Shown: positions 1 to 12,181, numbered from the stretch's first letter. The stretch is 64,000 nt of DNA from Xiphydria camelus (GCA_963678675.1 OY783194.1:18343370-18407369), one strand, 5' to 3'. Notes: a model not told the origin generated them from the letters alone. Numbers and translations are program-made.

Positions 1-2840
1 TGATACGAAAAGTAAGATGTAGCTTATATTTCGAGATATTTTTTCCAGTTTTTTTAATGTCGTCATTGAAACGATATAACTTTAATGGCACAATTGTTGG
101 AAAAGTTTCAAGAGAATTCATTGCGTAGATTATATTTGGAATCCGCGAAATCCAATGCTGGAGAAATCTCTAAACGCCGGTTGTGATTCTCGTTCACCGA
201 TAAGGCTTTTCTTACATTATTTCCGCGTGAGTATCTATATTGATATATACTCGCATACAGCTGCGTCGATTGAGGTCGTGTAATTCTATTAGTCCTGTTA
301 ACTACAATCGATTAAGCCTCTGATAAAAAAAAGCATGGTCTACTTTCGTGCTTTTGTTTGTATATCTTTACGCAGATGCGTTCATTTTGTAATAAAAGAT
401 TTTTTGTATTCTTATTAAAAATTCAAATTACACATTTTCGTTCCGGACCATCAACAACATTACCCGAATTAAGGTGATTTACTAGAATCATTTGAGAGAA
501 AAGTCGTTGTACAACCTTATTAACTCGAGTTAAGTTTCCGATCGAAAGGCACATGAGAATTGCACGAATTTTTAAAAAATGGTTAAGATATACTTCTTAA
601 TTATGCAGTTCTATTGTTTGGCGGTAAATTTTTGATCATAAGTGAACTTTTTCGTTTATGCGAAATTAGTTAAATCTTAAAAATAGCGAAAAGCAGTAAC
701 TATTTTTACACATAGCATTTTCCCAAAAAAACAAAGGTAGTTTTGCAATAAAAGTTAATTTATTTCTCCCTTTAGTTATATTTTATTGTAAATTGATTTT
801 TAAATATATTAATACTATCATTCCTAGAAAACTGCTGGCAACTGATGAGTGCGTGGCATGTTTATATAGCAAGCGTGCCATTTGCACGCGTATAATCAAA
901 ATTTTAGTACAGTGAAACGTTTAATTAACTTCTGAAATTCAATATTCTGATGCTTTTTAATTCGAAGAATATGAATGTTTATATAAAACAAAAGTATCTT
1001 AACTCAAATTGAGTTGCACCCAGTGACTTAATTATTCTCACTTTTCTCCCAAAGCGCACTCCTGTTGCTAACTTGTATAAACTACCATTTTCGTTTGTCT
1101 GGTCACCATCGCTTGTAAACATCGTAAGCAATGTTCTTATACCTATATAACATGGGGATTTCACAAACTAAACTTGACCAACAGAATAGTTTTTCTCTTT
1201 TTTTAACGTATCATATCTTTTTCCTTTGTTTTGATAAATAAGACTTTTTCAGACCCTATAAGAAACATGGTTTATATCGCTGTTTTTAAGAATGTTTTGT
1301 TATAGATAAATATTTAAAAATAATCCATACAGATGAGTACAGTTGTAAAGAATATGTTGTATGTATGTGGATTTTTAAAACGTTTCTTTTCTGTTCAACA
1401 ATCTCGTGAACCTCCTTACTCTAACCAATTAGTGAAGAGTCCGACAGTGGCATCAGTTTTCAAATGTGACGATCATTGGCAATCGCGTGCCATATAACGT
1501 TTTTGTTCGCGTTACACCGTGAAATGTAAATGTTAACATTGCAAAAATAAACGCTTGCAGGCATTTGCAGTGTGTTCTACTCCAACAAAAGCATTGCAAA
1601 TATCTTGAAGTGCGGAATGCAGCATGTTCCTTATAAATAGTTAAGTCCCATTGCGTCACTTCAAGAAAACTACGGCGTGCTAGCGTGAGGGGAGAAAGGA
1701 TTTTGGCTCCTCGGAGCAGCGTTGTCCAGCGTTCTTACACTCTGCCGCATCGATGGAGTTTTGAAAGATGTGTATTCGTTTTATTCTACCAGAGGGGTAA
1801 TCGAATTATGAATTAGATAAAATTTCGTAGGAACGACACCATCGATGCAGCCAATTGTACATCCTGTTGCCTATACACGAACGCCTGTATGTAGTATCAT
1901 CAACAGTTGGAAATGATTGAGATAGCGCGAAAGCAAGGTGTCGAGAGAAAGAGCGAAGAAAGTAGGGCAGGGTGCGAATTACACTTACCGGGGCCAAAGT
2001 ACCCGTAGAAGTTGCGCGTAATTACAGTGAAATTTCGTTGAGTTTAACTGGCTCGCTCATCTCGGTACCGAGTGTGAATAATATGTAAAACAGAAGAAAG
2101 AATAATGTAGAATATTGCGTTAATATCTACGAACGTACAGAGTGACTGAAGAACGCTCGGTGCTATTTTGATCGTGCATCGTTTCACAGATTTATATACC
2201 TAGTATGTATGTATTATATAAATTGTAATCTTACGGATATTAACTTGGAATAGTACGTGTATAAAAACATAACTATTGCGACTCGTTTTTTCTTATGGCA
2301 CGTTTATAATATAAATATATCAGTGCGGCATAAGGTAAGCGTCCTAGTCGTCGACACCTTAAACAGCGGACGTTTCGTAGTGATGGGGTACTTTCATGAC
2401 TTCTTTATCTCAATTTCTTTAGATTCAATATATTACTTTGATCTCGCACGCTAGGTAAACAATTTTTTGAATGCCACGTTTTGACGAAAGAAATTCATTA
2501 AAATTCGGATTTGAAATATTCGTCATTGACTTGAGTTTTCATACGTCACCATTGTATAGTTAATCAACGGATAGATTAGCAGAGGCTCTTATTCTACGGC
2601 CACACCGTGACATATTTGGAGAACCTAGCGGTTTTTCCCATTTCAAAGCTGATATAAGGCGACCATGGTACTACGTCATCACAGTACAGCAGGGTGTCTA
2701 CTATTTTGCGATCTCTTACTTTCCTGCTACCACTTCGATTCCTCACAGAGAGGGGAACCAAAATTGGTACGGCCCATTGCAGGGGCACACTTTTCTGCAA
2801 TCCCATCTTGTGCGTCAACATATCGAATATGAAGTGTACA
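1..2840. other. AT-rich noncoding sequence
   Basis: No open frame here shows codon-like organisation or a recognisable protein motif, and no repeat ends with target duplications were seen. Short frames of 60-90 codons on both strands look like chance. It may be intergenic or intronic DNA. Confidence 0.6.
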
Positions 2841-2968
2841 TATGAGGAGCACAGTTCCAAAACTCATTTAGTCCATTCGCAGTTTGTCTTATAATCGCTA
2901 AACTATTAGCAATTATAGGACAAACTGCGAATGGACTAAACGAGTTTTGGAACTGTGCTCCTCATATA
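2841..2968. repeat. Hairpin-forming inverted repeat (MITE-like)
   Basis: Two arms of about 55 bases (2841-2895 and 2912-2968) are near-perfect reverse complements around a spacer of about 16 bases. The outer end reads TATGAGGAGCACAGTTCC. No target duplication could be fixed. A short foldback transposon or a recent local inversion are both possible. Confidence 0.75.
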
Positions 2969-4204
2969 TAGGTATATCCCTACCATTGACCAGTCATGCC
3001 TCTAGACGCTTGTCTTATTATTTCTCCAGTCCTCTCATGAGTGGGGAAATAATAGCCGTCCTATTGTACCATGAATTATGTGTCCCTTTGACCATTTTTA
3101 TTTATAACGGATTTTTTAAAGTAAAAATATCATACATAAGATAAATCACAATATAGAGTTAAAACAAATATTCCCAATTCATGAAAGTACCCCTTTAACG
3201 GATTATAAAGTAACTTCCTTTAAGGAAAATGATCTTTTACTCCCAAAAGTCAAAGTAGCATTAACTTCTGATATATAGAAAAAAGTATCGAACTCTAGGA
3301 CACAGTGCCTATAAAAATCGTCTATGACTGGGACACTTATCTTACAATGAATACGAACGTAAATAATGTTCGTAACTGAATATTTGGAAACAAATAAATT
3401 GTAATGTTATTACAAATGCTTCTTTTTTCACAGTACTCAATACCGAGGGAACTCACGCGACCCTTTATTTACCAACCCATGGATATTTTCATTCATCCAA
3501 ATCTAATTTCTGTGCTCGCTTAAATGACTAGGATTCACCATTCGCTTTGCGACTACCGAAGCTAATAAAATTATCCCATATAATTATACTATATTTTTGA
3601 GCTAATACATAATAAGTCACTCATATCTAGTATCTCACGTTCTTGTAATCGATTTAATTCATAATCATTTCTTAATGAACAGTAAGTATCGACATCAAAA
3701 TAATCATCAACTGTAAGAAAGAGTAGTAGGTATTGTTATTGTCATACGCATTTGTTAAATAATTCCCATAGCTCAATTCTGGATTATCTATTACACAATT
3801 TCTAGGAATATACATACAAATTTAGATCTTTTCCAAACTTACATTTCTTACATTAATTTTAGGAACGTTCATAAATTACAGTAGGGGATGCTATTTTCTT
3901 ATCTTTAGAAATCCCACTCCTCCTCCCATTATTCTTTATATAATCGTACTGTTTTTACTTCCTACAAGGTTAACGATTTTAAAAAAATAAACCGTCATAA
4001 AGAAAATAAAATAATATCCCCTGTTATTAAATTAGATTCATTACCTCGGATTCTCAGCCTAGGGAATTTTCAAAATGTCATTTCAACATACTGAGGGCCG
4101 GTTCTTTATCCGTTAACTGCCAGTTAGTTAATTTGGCCTCTCGGTTAAAGTTAAAATTAGCGTTCCCCACCACGATTTATTCGTGCAGCGCCGCGCAGAC
4201 TTAA
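2969..4204. other. Noncoding sequence, nothing recognised
   Basis: AT-rich with no supported gene, RNA or repeat. Confidence 0.5.
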
Positions 4205-4350
4205 AGGCCATCACACGTGAAAAAACGTAAGCAGTAACAGTAAGGATTGACCAATCAGAAATATAATTCTTACGGAATTATGCTTAAACAGGGTTTCTGA
4301 TTGGTCAATCGTTACTGTTACTGCTTACGTTTTTTCACGTGTGATGGCCT
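4205..4350. mobile_element. 146-bp MITE, AGGCCATCACACGTG family, copy 1
   Basis: Terminal inverted repeats of more than 50 bases begin AGGCCATCACACGTGAAAA, with a short unique centre. It has the same length and sequence as copies at 29575-29720 and 51479-51624. Those two have clear 3-bp TGA target duplications. Here the flanks are TAA (left) and TTA (right), one mismatch at the middle base. Three-base duplications suggest mobilisation by a PIF/Harbinger transposase; that is an inference, since no coding relative with these ends is visible. Confidence 0.85.
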
Positions 4351-4450
4351 TTATAATGCATGCGGTTATATTTGAATCGTATGTATGTAAACGTCTATAA
4401 CCTATAGGCCTGTTGCGTACTTTCACAAGCGTAGCTTTTGTTTGTGTTAC

Positions 4451-5385
4451 TGTTGCGTGCCGGGCTGGTCTTCTTGGTCCATTTGTAGGGGACAGGTCCG
4501 TGCCCGTGGAGTGCTGAACCACTCTGCTCGGAAAGAGCGGGATCGGGAGATGAAGTTTTATTGCAGGTGGAGAAATGAAAACTCTTAATCCAAGAATTAG
4601 GTGATCACCAATGAATTATATTTTAATACATAGTTGGAATATAATTTGTCGTTATAAATCGGTATCTGAGTGCACCTCGAGCGGCAAAGTGCATCCTTTT
4701 AAATCAAAAGTCCCCGCCTCTCGGTAACAACGGGGAACCAATCAAATACTCAGCGCTAATGTGGGGAACCAATCTGATACTCGACGCTAGTCGTAGTCAA
4801 GGACTCTACTCCCACTTTCTTCGTCTACGCACAATGATCTAATCCACGCTCCACGCGTCCACGTGCGAAGAAAGTACGCATCGACCCTGACTCTGGCGCG
4901 CACAATCCCACGCACTCGAAAGAAAACATGCCCTCATCGACCGTGGGTCTACCGCGCACGAACTCCCGCAATCCGAAGCGCGTATCGATAACAAATCTTA
5001 TGCGCGCACGCCTACGTGACTCAAAGAAAGGAGAACTGTTCTTGCTAGGTAAATTAACTACGACCTATCGGTCCGCGAAAGGAGATACCATATTTACAAA
5101 CGGAGCTCGCAGCGGCCCGCGACTCAGATCCCCTGTCCATCACGCAATAAAGGTGTTTATAATCTCGCGAATAGAAACCACGGTGGCCTGCGACTTATTT
5201 AACTTATCACGCAGTCTTCGACGTTCTCGTTCTTTCTCTCTATTACAATCCATCTATACCTTACTTGCTTAATAAAATGACAATAATTAGAGGTTAATAC
5301 AAAGAGTTTGAATGCGCCGCCAAAAATCTAGTAACTTCCAAAAGTTATGGGGATTTTAGGTCAAGTCTGGATGCAGACGCGACAT
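4451..5385 (-). mobile_element. Solo LTR, gypsy type, related to element A
   Basis: Reads on the minus strand as TGTCGCGTCTGCATCCAGAC ... ending GCACGCAACA, matching the two ends of the element A LTR (5725-6545) with internal divergence. It is flanked by a 4-bp duplication TTAC (4447-4450 and 5386-5389), typical of gypsy insertion. With no internal region it is a solo LTR left by LTR-LTR recombination. The 114-codon frame inside it on the plus strand is not a gene. Confidence 0.8.
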
Positions 5386-5396
5386 TACACATGTAC

Positions 5397-5608
5397 ACCC
5401 GTGCTCACGAAATCTGTCGCTGGTGACTTTTTTTAAACCTTATTTTTAAACGTACTAACCAGTGAACAATTAATTCTCATGCCCTCATTAGCTACGGTGA
5501 CGTCTACTCTCGTTAATGAAAGCACGAGGATTGATTAATCATTGGTTAGTACGTTTAAAAATAACATTTAAAAAAAGTCACCAGCGACAGATTCCGTGAG
5601 CCCGGGTG
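5397..5608. mobile_element. TA-flanked MITE, CACCCG family, copy 1
   Basis: Ends CACCCG...CGGGTG are followed inward by an inverted repeat containing TCTGTCGCTGGTGAC and ACGTACTAACCA. Flanking TA on both sides (5395-5396, 5609-5610) indicates a Tc1/mariner-like 2-bp target. The matching empty site survives in the opposite arm near 17505-17515, supporting insertion at TA. Relatives: 18655-18877 and the split copy starting at 45586. Confidence 0.8.
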
Positions 5609-5724
5609 TACATACGTATAGAGAATTTACACCCCAGTTTCGCCAAGAAACCCAGTTTGGCGGCGCTGTTTTCCGTATACATACAATACACATTCATACT
5701 TGTGATAGTGTGCATGGGCTCTAC

Positions 5725-6545
5725 TGTCGCGTCTGTAGTCAGACTTAACTTAAAATCCCTATTTCCGGAAATTACTAGATCTGTGGCGGCGCATTTAAAC
5801 GCTTTGTATTAACGTTTAATCATCATTGTTCATTAGGAAGTAAGGTATAGATGAAACGTAGTAGAGAGAAAGAACGAGAACGTCAGGGACTGCGTGATAA
5901 GCTAAATAAGTCGCGGGTCACAGTGGTTTCTATTCGCGAGATTATAAACGCCTTCATTGAATGATAGACAGGGGATCTAAGCCGCAAGCCACTGCGATCT
6001 CCGTTTATAAATATAGTATTTCCTTTCGTGAACCGAAGACTGCGATCTCCGTTTATAAATATGGTATTTCCTTTCACGAACCGATAGGCCATAGTTTAGC
6101 TAGCGAGAATAGGTCCCCTTTCTTCGAGTCACGTAGGATGGGGGTCGACGCGTTCTTTCTTCGCACGTGGACGCGTGGTGCGTGGATTACATCATCGTGC
6201 GTAGAGGGAGAAAGTGGGAGTGGAGTCCTTGACTTCGCCTAGAGCCGAGTATTAGATTGGTTCCCCACCGTTGCCGAAAGGCGGGGACTTAGGATTTAAA
6301 AGGGTGCACTTTGCCGCTCGCGGGGCACTCAGATAAAGATTTATAACGCGACTTTATATTCGAAAATGTGCCAAAATATATTCGATTGGTGATCACCTCA
6401 TTTCAAGAAAGAATAGTTTTCTTTCTACCTAAATAAAACTCTCCAGTTCCTGATCCGCCTCCTTTCAAGCAGAGTGGGTTAGCACTCCACGGGCACGGAC
6501 CTGCCCCCTGGAATTGGACAAAGAAGACCAGCCCGGCACGCAACA
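5725..6545 (+). repeat. 5' LTR of element A
   Basis: Starts TGTCGCGTCTGTAGTC and ends CCCGGCACGCAACA. The 93-codon and 69-codon frames inside are shadow frames, repeated unchanged in the 3' LTR. It contains an AATAAA-like stretch near 6432, plausible for polyadenylation. Confidence 0.9.
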
Positions 6546-6819
6546 AATTTGGTGACAGCGGTGGGATACTTCAAAAACGGACAATTTGACAATTTCGGAA
6601 AGTGACAGTGCCGGCTCGAAAGTGCGGAAGACTTTATTAAAAGCAAACTTTAATACGCACTCCTCTGTCCCGGGTTCTTTGTGCGTGGTTTTCCCCGGGA
6701 ACCGTAGGGCAAATGCCAGAGGAGGTGGCTTTAGTGACCACGCATGTTACAATTCCACTTAAGACCACCCGCGTAAAGAGACACTGAAAAAACTATCCAC
6801 CGCGAATCAAAGTACGGAA

Positions 6820-7000
6820 CCGGAGATCCACAGCGAGGACGACGGCCCGGAGATCCACAGCGAGGACGACAACCCGAAGATCCACAGCGAGGCGACAACC
6901 CGGAGATCCACAGCGAGGACGACAACCCGGAGATCCACAGCGAGGCGACAACCCGGAGATCCACAGCGAGGATGGCAACCCGGAGATCCCCAGCGAGAGC
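6820..7000. repeat. Coding-like minisatellite in leader of element A
   Basis: Tandem units of 24-27 bases built on GGAGATCCACAGCGAGG. They read in one frame as an NPEIHSED-type repeat. The array sits between primer site and gag piece, and element B carries the same array (12470-12735) with a different unit order. Confidence 0.85.
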
Positions 7001-7039
7001 GTCATACCGATAAGTCTTTAGAAAAATATTTTTATTAAG

Positions 7040-7462
7040 ATGTTACATCCGACATATCTCGCGGGCGGTCCTTTCCAAATCGCGGAAACAGAAACTCCTC
7101 AATTCGCTTCGTTGCAAATCTCTCCGGTGGCTCAAAATAGCCCTCCAATACTATCACATCCATCGAGCGAACCTGAAACGCTACTAAAAGACGCGGCTTT
7201 CACTTGCTTCGCGCGCGGTCTAAGTAATACTATAATGAATACTTTACTATCAAAGGAGAAACCGACGTCCCTAGAAAATGCCATTGATCTTGCTGTGAGG
7301 GTTGAACTAGAGACTATAGAACGTTCGCGTCATCTTCAGGCAACGTCAAAACCAAACTCGATTCAAAGTACGGTTTATAATACAAATAATTTTCCTAATT
7401 CTAATGCAAATCGACGTCCGCGACGGGATAATCCATACCCATACAAACAAAATCGTGATTGA
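7040..7462 (+). pseudogene. Gag fragment of element A
   Basis: A 140-codon frame. Its middle, near residues 45-95, has the look of a gypsy-type Gag capsid C-terminal part: a phenylalanine- and leucine-rich helical stretch containing FTCFARGLSNTIMNTLLS, then a segment KPTSLENAIDLAVRVE. The tail is Asn/Arg rich (residues 115-140), as in nucleocapsid regions, but no zinc knuckle is visible. It is much shorter than a full Gag and lacks its N-terminal half. Element B has the same frame (12778-13200) at roughly 95% identity. Gag would package element RNA in the cytoplasm; whether this piece does anything is unknown. Confidence 0.7.
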
Positions 7463-7700
7463 AAGCGTAAATTCGATTTCCGACGCGGATGGGGGGGGCG
7501 TAATTACGATTTTAGGCGTGAGCGCGACCAAGATAAAAATTATTTAAACGCGAGGGACACTCCGTCGGGACAAATCTCGCGGAACACGATTAGGATTACA
7601 CGAGTCGGACCCACCAGATATAGCGTCGGGATAATCTGGAAAATATAAATTTCACAAAGGATAATTTTGAAATCTAAACATATAGCTTCATTTCTACTAT
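7463..7700. other. Deletion scar between gag and RT in element A
   Basis: Gag ends at 7462 and the next recognisable protein is already in the middle of RT at 7740. Protease and the first RT motifs are missing. A G run of 8-10 bases lies near 7490. Confidence 0.6.
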
Positions 7701-8402
7701 TTGCATTTTTTTTTTACCCTTAATAAAATACCCTTCGAATTGAAGAACGCCCCGGCTTCGTTTCGACGGATGATGGATGTGGTATTATCGGGTCTTCAGG
7801 GTATTGAGCTGTTCGTCTATATGTACGACATCGTCGTCTATCCCTTTTTCTCTCTCTTCCGGAGAACATTCTCAGAAATTGAAAACTCTCCTTGTACGGT
7901 TGCAAACACCGATTTACCACTCCAAGCTGAAAAATGTCATTTTATACGCCGTGAATTGATTTATTTTGGTCATGAGATCACCAATGAGGGTGTGAAACCC
8001 GACTATAACGAAATTAAGGCTATTCGAAGTTTTCCGGTTCCCAGAACGAAGACAAGTATTAAGCAGTTCCTTAGTCTCGTAGGGTATTATAGACGCTTCA
8101 TCAAAGATATGGCAAAAATAGCCAAGCCACTTACTCGTTTATTAAAAAAGGATGACCCCTTTATCTGGACCTCATTCACTCAGGATGCTTTTGAAACTCT
8201 TCGTAAAATTTTGTGCTCCGAACCGCTTCTTCAATTTCCTAAATTCTCCGAACCTATCGCTGGGACGACCAATTCTTCAAAGTATGCACTCGGTGGAGTC
8301 CTGAGTCAGGATACTATCGATACACTGAAGGATCCTGAAATAAATTACATTACAATCGAAAAGGAATTTTTGGCGATTCTTTTCGCTATTGAATATTTTT
8401 GA
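7701..8402 (+). pseudogene. Reverse transcriptase/RNase H remnant of element A
   Basis: A 233-codon frame starting inside RT at PFELKNAPASFRRMMD. Recognisable gypsy-type blocks follow: the polymerase box, here YMYDIVVY, then LPLQAEKCHF, YFGHEITNEGVKPDYNEI and KQFLSLVGYYRRFIKDM, and an RNase H start. The catalytic YxDD is broken: its first aspartate is tyrosine. About 28 codons after it are in the wrong frame. The frame ends in TGA where relatives have arginine, within EYF-stop-PYLYG. Without the first RT half and the aspartate pair it cannot copy RNA. Element B shares the YMYD and TGA changes, so both arose before the two elements separated. Confidence 0.85.
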
Positions 8403-8630
8403 CCATATTTGTATGGTTATCAATTTTCCGATTATCACCGATCATCGCCCCTTGGTCTGATTGCATAATGTAAAAGACCTCATCTCGACATTAATTTGTT
8501 AATGAATTCATCTCAACGAGTATGATTATAATATCATATACGAACCTGGAAAATCAATTTTACTGCTGACGCTCTATCCTGTAATCTGATCAACCTTGAG
8601 GCTTCCTATTTACCCGAACCTTTCACCTTC

Positions 8631-9467
8631 TTGACGAAAAATGTAAATGAAGATGCCGCTTATCCCAGGAACTTTGAAGAGGTGTTCGACTGTACAGACG
8701 AATTACCACTTCCTTGTTTCACCGAGGATCTGGCGTCGGATGCAGACAGAATTTTCTATCAAAATAAAGAATTAACAGATGCCTTGTTCCTGGCGCGCGG
8801 GAGCTTGGTATTCGACGAAAAAGAGGTCAATTGCTTTCAAACAAGTAAAGTAGAATCTGACGTTTCTGACATGACTAATTCGGATTGTGAAATCGAATAT
8901 TTTACCACTGACGAAGACGGCTTACCAATTAAGTTAGGGCTCCACTCGGTTGCCGACCTGTTGGAGGTCTCTTCCGGGGGAGTGAAGAGTGGCGCTGAGC
9001 TTACTTTCCTGGTAACCCGGTCTGACAGATCCTGTAAGCGATCTCCGGCCCAGATGGGTTCGCTCCAGCTGCCGCCAACGAGGGACAACGCGGCACACCA
9101 GAGAAGACACCCTCCGGTTACCAACTCTTCGTACGCGAAGAGACTAACCCTGTTGGGTGCCGCCGCCGACGAGGGAAATACCTTAGAATGTGGCACATGT
9201 ACGGAGCACCCTCCGGTTACCAACTCTTCCTACGCGAAGAGCCTAACCCTGTTGGGTGCCTCGGTTGCTACCGACGAGGGAGACAATTTAAAGATGACCT
9301 CGATAAAACGTAGAAAAATTGAATTCAGTACCTATAATGTAAATCCAGACAAATCGACAGATAATCCAAAACCGTTTCCCACTATTTTCCACTCCAAGGA
9401 TCACTTGTATCTGCGTAGGGATAATCTCATCAACTTTATCCCGTTTAGATTTGAATATTTCCTCTGA
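8631..9467 (+). CDS. Unrecognised frame between RNase H and integrase traces (A)
   Basis: A 278-codon open frame just after a degraded RNase H end (an ADALS-like block near 8565). It is acidic at first (residues 1-120, many D/E) and then contains two copies of a unit around HPPVTNSSYAK near residues 160 and 195. I do not recognise a family. It occupies the place of the connection to integrase. In element B the homologous frame is cut to 135 codons and the unit differs (14829-15070). It may be expanded spacer sequence that happens to stay open. Confidence 0.4.
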   Translation: MTKNVNEDAAYPRNFEEVFDCTDELPLPCFTEDLASDADRIFYQNKELTDALFLARGSLVFDEKEVNCFQTSKVESDVSDMTNSDCEIEYFTTDEDGLPIKLGLHSVADLLEVSSGGVKSGAELTFLVTRSDRSCKRSPAQMGSLQLPPTRDNAAHQRRHPPVTNSSYAKRLTLLGAAADEGNTLECGTCTEHPPVTNSSYAKSLTLLGASVATDEGDNLKMTSIKRRKIEFSTYNVNPDKSTDNPKPFPTIFHSKDHLYLRRDNLINFIPFRFEYFL

Positions 9468-9744
9468 AATTGGCCTAGTGCTACTTGAGGACAGAGAATA
9501 CCTAATATTTTACTTGACTCTTCGTAAAACCTCTCGACACCTTTCTAAATTATCTTTCAAAGTCCTTGTAATTTTTAAGATTACTAATGGACAACCAAGG
9601 TGAAAGTTTTGATATCACTGCAAACGACTGAGTTATACTCATTCAAATGGGTTGACGTAGGAAATCTTCCGAGGAAAAACTCCAACAATTCTGAATATTT
9701 CATAACAATCCTCTCCCATGATACCAGGTAACCTATGCGTATCA

Positions 9745-9957
9745 CTGCTACTCGAAAAGGAAATCGTTATCTTCTAACTCTGCTACTCGAAAAGGAAATC
9801 GTTATCTTCTAACTCTGCTACTCGAAAAGGAAATCGTTATCTTCTAACTCTGCTACTCGAAAAAGGAAATCGTTATCTTCTAACTCTGCTACTCGAAAAG
9901 GAAATCGTTATCTTCTAACTCTGCCACTCGAAAAGGAAAATCATTATCTTCTAATTA
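9745..9957. repeat. 35-bp minisatellite in element A, 6 units
   Basis: Units of CTGCTACTCGAAAAGGAAAT followed by CGTTATCTTCTAACT, six copies, the last degenerate. Element B has nine copies at 15566-15893, so the array changed length after the elements diverged. Confidence 0.92.
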
Positions 9958-10004
9958 TCTAGGATAATCTCAAAATATTTTGACACTCTATTTCTCTTTT
10001 TACA

Positions 10005-10185
10005 TGAACTGAGTTGCAGTTACTCACGTATTAGCCGAGCAATTTATCATCTGTTTTGGTTTGCCTCGTGCTATCATACCGATCACACACAGGGAAGCAT
10101 CTTCTTCGCTAGTCAATTCTTAAAGTTTTGCAAAAATTTTTAAACTTCAAAGATTCACTTCCACTGCATTTCATCAACGTAAACG
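10005..10185 (+). pseudogene. Integrase core trace of element A
   Basis: Broken reading with blocks VLAEQFIICFGLPRAIIP and FAKIFKLQRFTSTAFH, which resemble the stretch around the second catalytic aspartate of gypsy integrases. Stops and a missing segment rule out function. Element B has the same remains at 15940-16110. Confidence 0.6.
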
Positions 10186-10339
10186 TCACAGTTTGATTAT
10201 AATTGGATTGGATCGCATGAGATTGTCGAGATTACACTAAATAGCACCAAGGAAAAATTGTTCATGCAAATAAGTTAAGACTAGCTCTCATCAGACTAGA
10301 TAACGTCGGTGAAAATACTCGGACTAACTTAAAATAATA

Positions 10340-10590
10340 ACCTTTATATTTTTGAAATTATATTAAACACACTTGAAAAATTATATTAAGATTTTCAAAT
10401 TACATTAAGGTTTTGAAAGTACATTAAGGGTTTGAAAGTATATTACGGTTTTGAAATTATATTAAGGTTTTGAAAATATCTTAAGGTTTTAAAATTATCT
10501 TAAGGTTTTGAAATTATATTAACATTTGAAATTATTTTAAGATTTGACATTACATTAAGATTCGTCATCATATTAAAGTCTTAAAATTAC
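10340..10590. repeat. AT-rich 18-19-bp tandem repeat in element A
   Basis: Irregular units of the type TATTAAGGTTTTGAAAT lie just before the 3' LTR. Element B has the equivalent at 16275-16515. Confidence 0.85.
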
Positions 10591-10651
10591 TTATAAGAAT
10601 AATTTTAAGAAAAAAATGTTTTTCAAACATTTTTTCACATAAGGTGGAAGG

Positions 10652-11472
10652 TGTCGCGTCTGTAGTCAGACTTAACTTAAAATCCCTATTTCCGGAAATT
10701 ACTAGATCTGTGGCGGCGCATTTAAACGCTTTGTATTAACGTTTAATCATCATTGTTCATTAGGAAGTAAGGTATAGATGAAACGTAGTAGAGAGAAAGA
10801 ACGAGAACGTCAGGGACTGCGTGATAAGCTAAATAAGTCGCGGGTCACAGTGGTTTCTATTCGCGAGATTATAAACGCCTTCATTGAATGATAGACAGGG
10901 GATCTAAGCCGCAAGCCACTGCGATCTCCGTTTATAAATATAGTATTTCCTTTCGTGAACCGAAGACTGCGATCTCCGTTTATAAATATGGTATTTCCTT
11001 TCACGAACCGATAGGCCATAGTTTAGCTAGCGAGAATAGGTCCCCTTTCTTCGAGTCACGTAGGATGGGGGTCGACGCGTTCTTTCTTCGCACGTGGACG
11101 CGTGGTGCGTGGATTACATCATCGTGCGTAGAGGGAGAAAGTGGGAGTGGAGTCCTTGACTTCGCCTAGAGCCGAGTATTAGATTGGTTCCCCACCGTTG
11201 CCGAAAGGCGGGGACTTAGGATTTAAAAGGGTGCACTTTGCCGCTCGCGGGGCACTCAGATAAAGATTTATAACGCGACTTTATATTCGAAAATGTGCCA
11301 AAATATATTCGATTGGTGATCACCTCATTTCAAGAAAGAATAGTTTTCTTTCTACCTAAATAAAACTCTCCAGTTCCTGATCCGCCTCCTTTCAAGCAGA
11401 GTGGGTTAGCACTCCACGGGCACGGACCTGCCCCCTGGAATTGGACAAAGAAGACCAGCCCGGCACGCAACA
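10652..11472 (+). repeat. 3' LTR of element A
   Basis: Same 821 bases as the 5' LTR, followed by target duplication CTAC. Confidence 0.9.
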
Positions 11473-11512
11473 CTACGCAATAGGCCTATAGGGCGATTGG
11501 GTAACTGCACAA

Positions 11513-12181
11513 TGTCGCGTACGCAACTAGACTCGATTCCGAATCGATAGAATCCTCGAGAGTTCTAGGATTTATGGCGGTAAAACTCAAACGCCAAATT
11601 GTTCTGTATACTGGAAAATAACGTACGGGTGAACTCCCACGGAGCGTATCGAATATTAGGGTACCGTCTACCGCGAGATTTATAAACTTCCGGCCGCCGT
11701 GAGCTCGGTTCGCGAGGGCTATCAACAGCCAGGTATAAACACCTTCTTCCGTTGCGGCGACTGAGTTTTGGCGACTCGAGAAGACGTAAACGATATCGCG
11801 TAACATTTCCGATTTATAAACGACTTCGCCAAATTCGCCCTTCCATGAAGTCACGTCACGAGTGTGTGAGTGCAGAATGGGAGGGAGAAAAACCGTTGAA
11901 CAATCCGCGATTAGCGTTTTTCGATTGGTGCCCTCCTCCGGCCGAGGGGCTGGGCTTACGCTACTAAAAAGGACGTTTCGACGCTCAATCGGCAGATCAA
12001 TCTTCTCTATCTACGTTGTGCAACGACTGAAATATACGGTGATCATCGAACCAGTTTCCTAGTCTTTTATTTTCTCGCTTTTCCCCGCATTTTCGAGCAG
12101 AGCGCCTTAGCGCTCCACGGGCCGGACCTGCCCTCTGGTTTCTACGAGGACTGCCAACGAGGACCGGCGTGGAACACAACA
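11513..12181 (+). repeat. 5' LTR of element B
   Basis: Begins TGTCGCGTACGCAACTAG and ends GTGGAACACAACA. Minus-strand frames of 118-122 codons over this LTR recur in both LTR copies and have no family signature; they are shadows. Confidence 0.88.

Larger units (their letters stand above)
4400..5690. repeat. Left arm of an old inverted repeat, interrupted
   Basis: Segments 4400-4450, 5386-5396 and 5609-5683 together match the reverse complement of 17456-17567. Shared blocks include AGCTTTTGTTTGTGTTAC and GTTTCGCCAAGAAACCCAG. The arm is split by a solo LTR and a TA-flanked MITE. The two gypsy elements lie between the arms, so this looks like the remains of an older inverted-repeat element that served as a landing site. 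Confidence 0.65.
5725..11472 (+). mobile_element. Gypsy-type LTR retrotransposon A (defective)
   Basis: Two 821-bp LTRs (5725-6545, 10652-11472) appear identical where I compared them and bound 4.1 kb of interior. The 4-bp target duplication is CTAC (5721-5724, 11473-11476). A likely primer site begins TTTGGTGACAGCGG just after the 5' LTR, and a purine run AAGGTGGAAGG precedes the 3' LTR. The interior keeps a gag piece, the second half of reverse transcriptase with RNase H, and integrase traces; protease and the first half of RT are deleted. Near-identical LTRs with a dead interior mean it moved recently using proteins from another copy. Confidence 0.9.

Noticed and set aside
5961..6242. 93-codon frame repeated identically at 10888-11169
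   Set aside because: It lies inside the two LTRs of element A, so the repetition follows from LTR identity. No protein family is recognisable.
7040..7462. Host gene with a Gag-like domain
   Set aside because: It lies between LTR and pol remnants, in the same place in both elements, so it is the element's own gag.
9745..9957. CRISPR-like array of 35-bp repeats
   Set aside because: Units are contiguous without variable spacers, and the array is inside a eukaryotic retrotransposon.
11486..11854. Minus-strand frames of 118-122 codons repeated at 16561-16917
   Set aside because: Same reason: both lie in the LTRs of element B.
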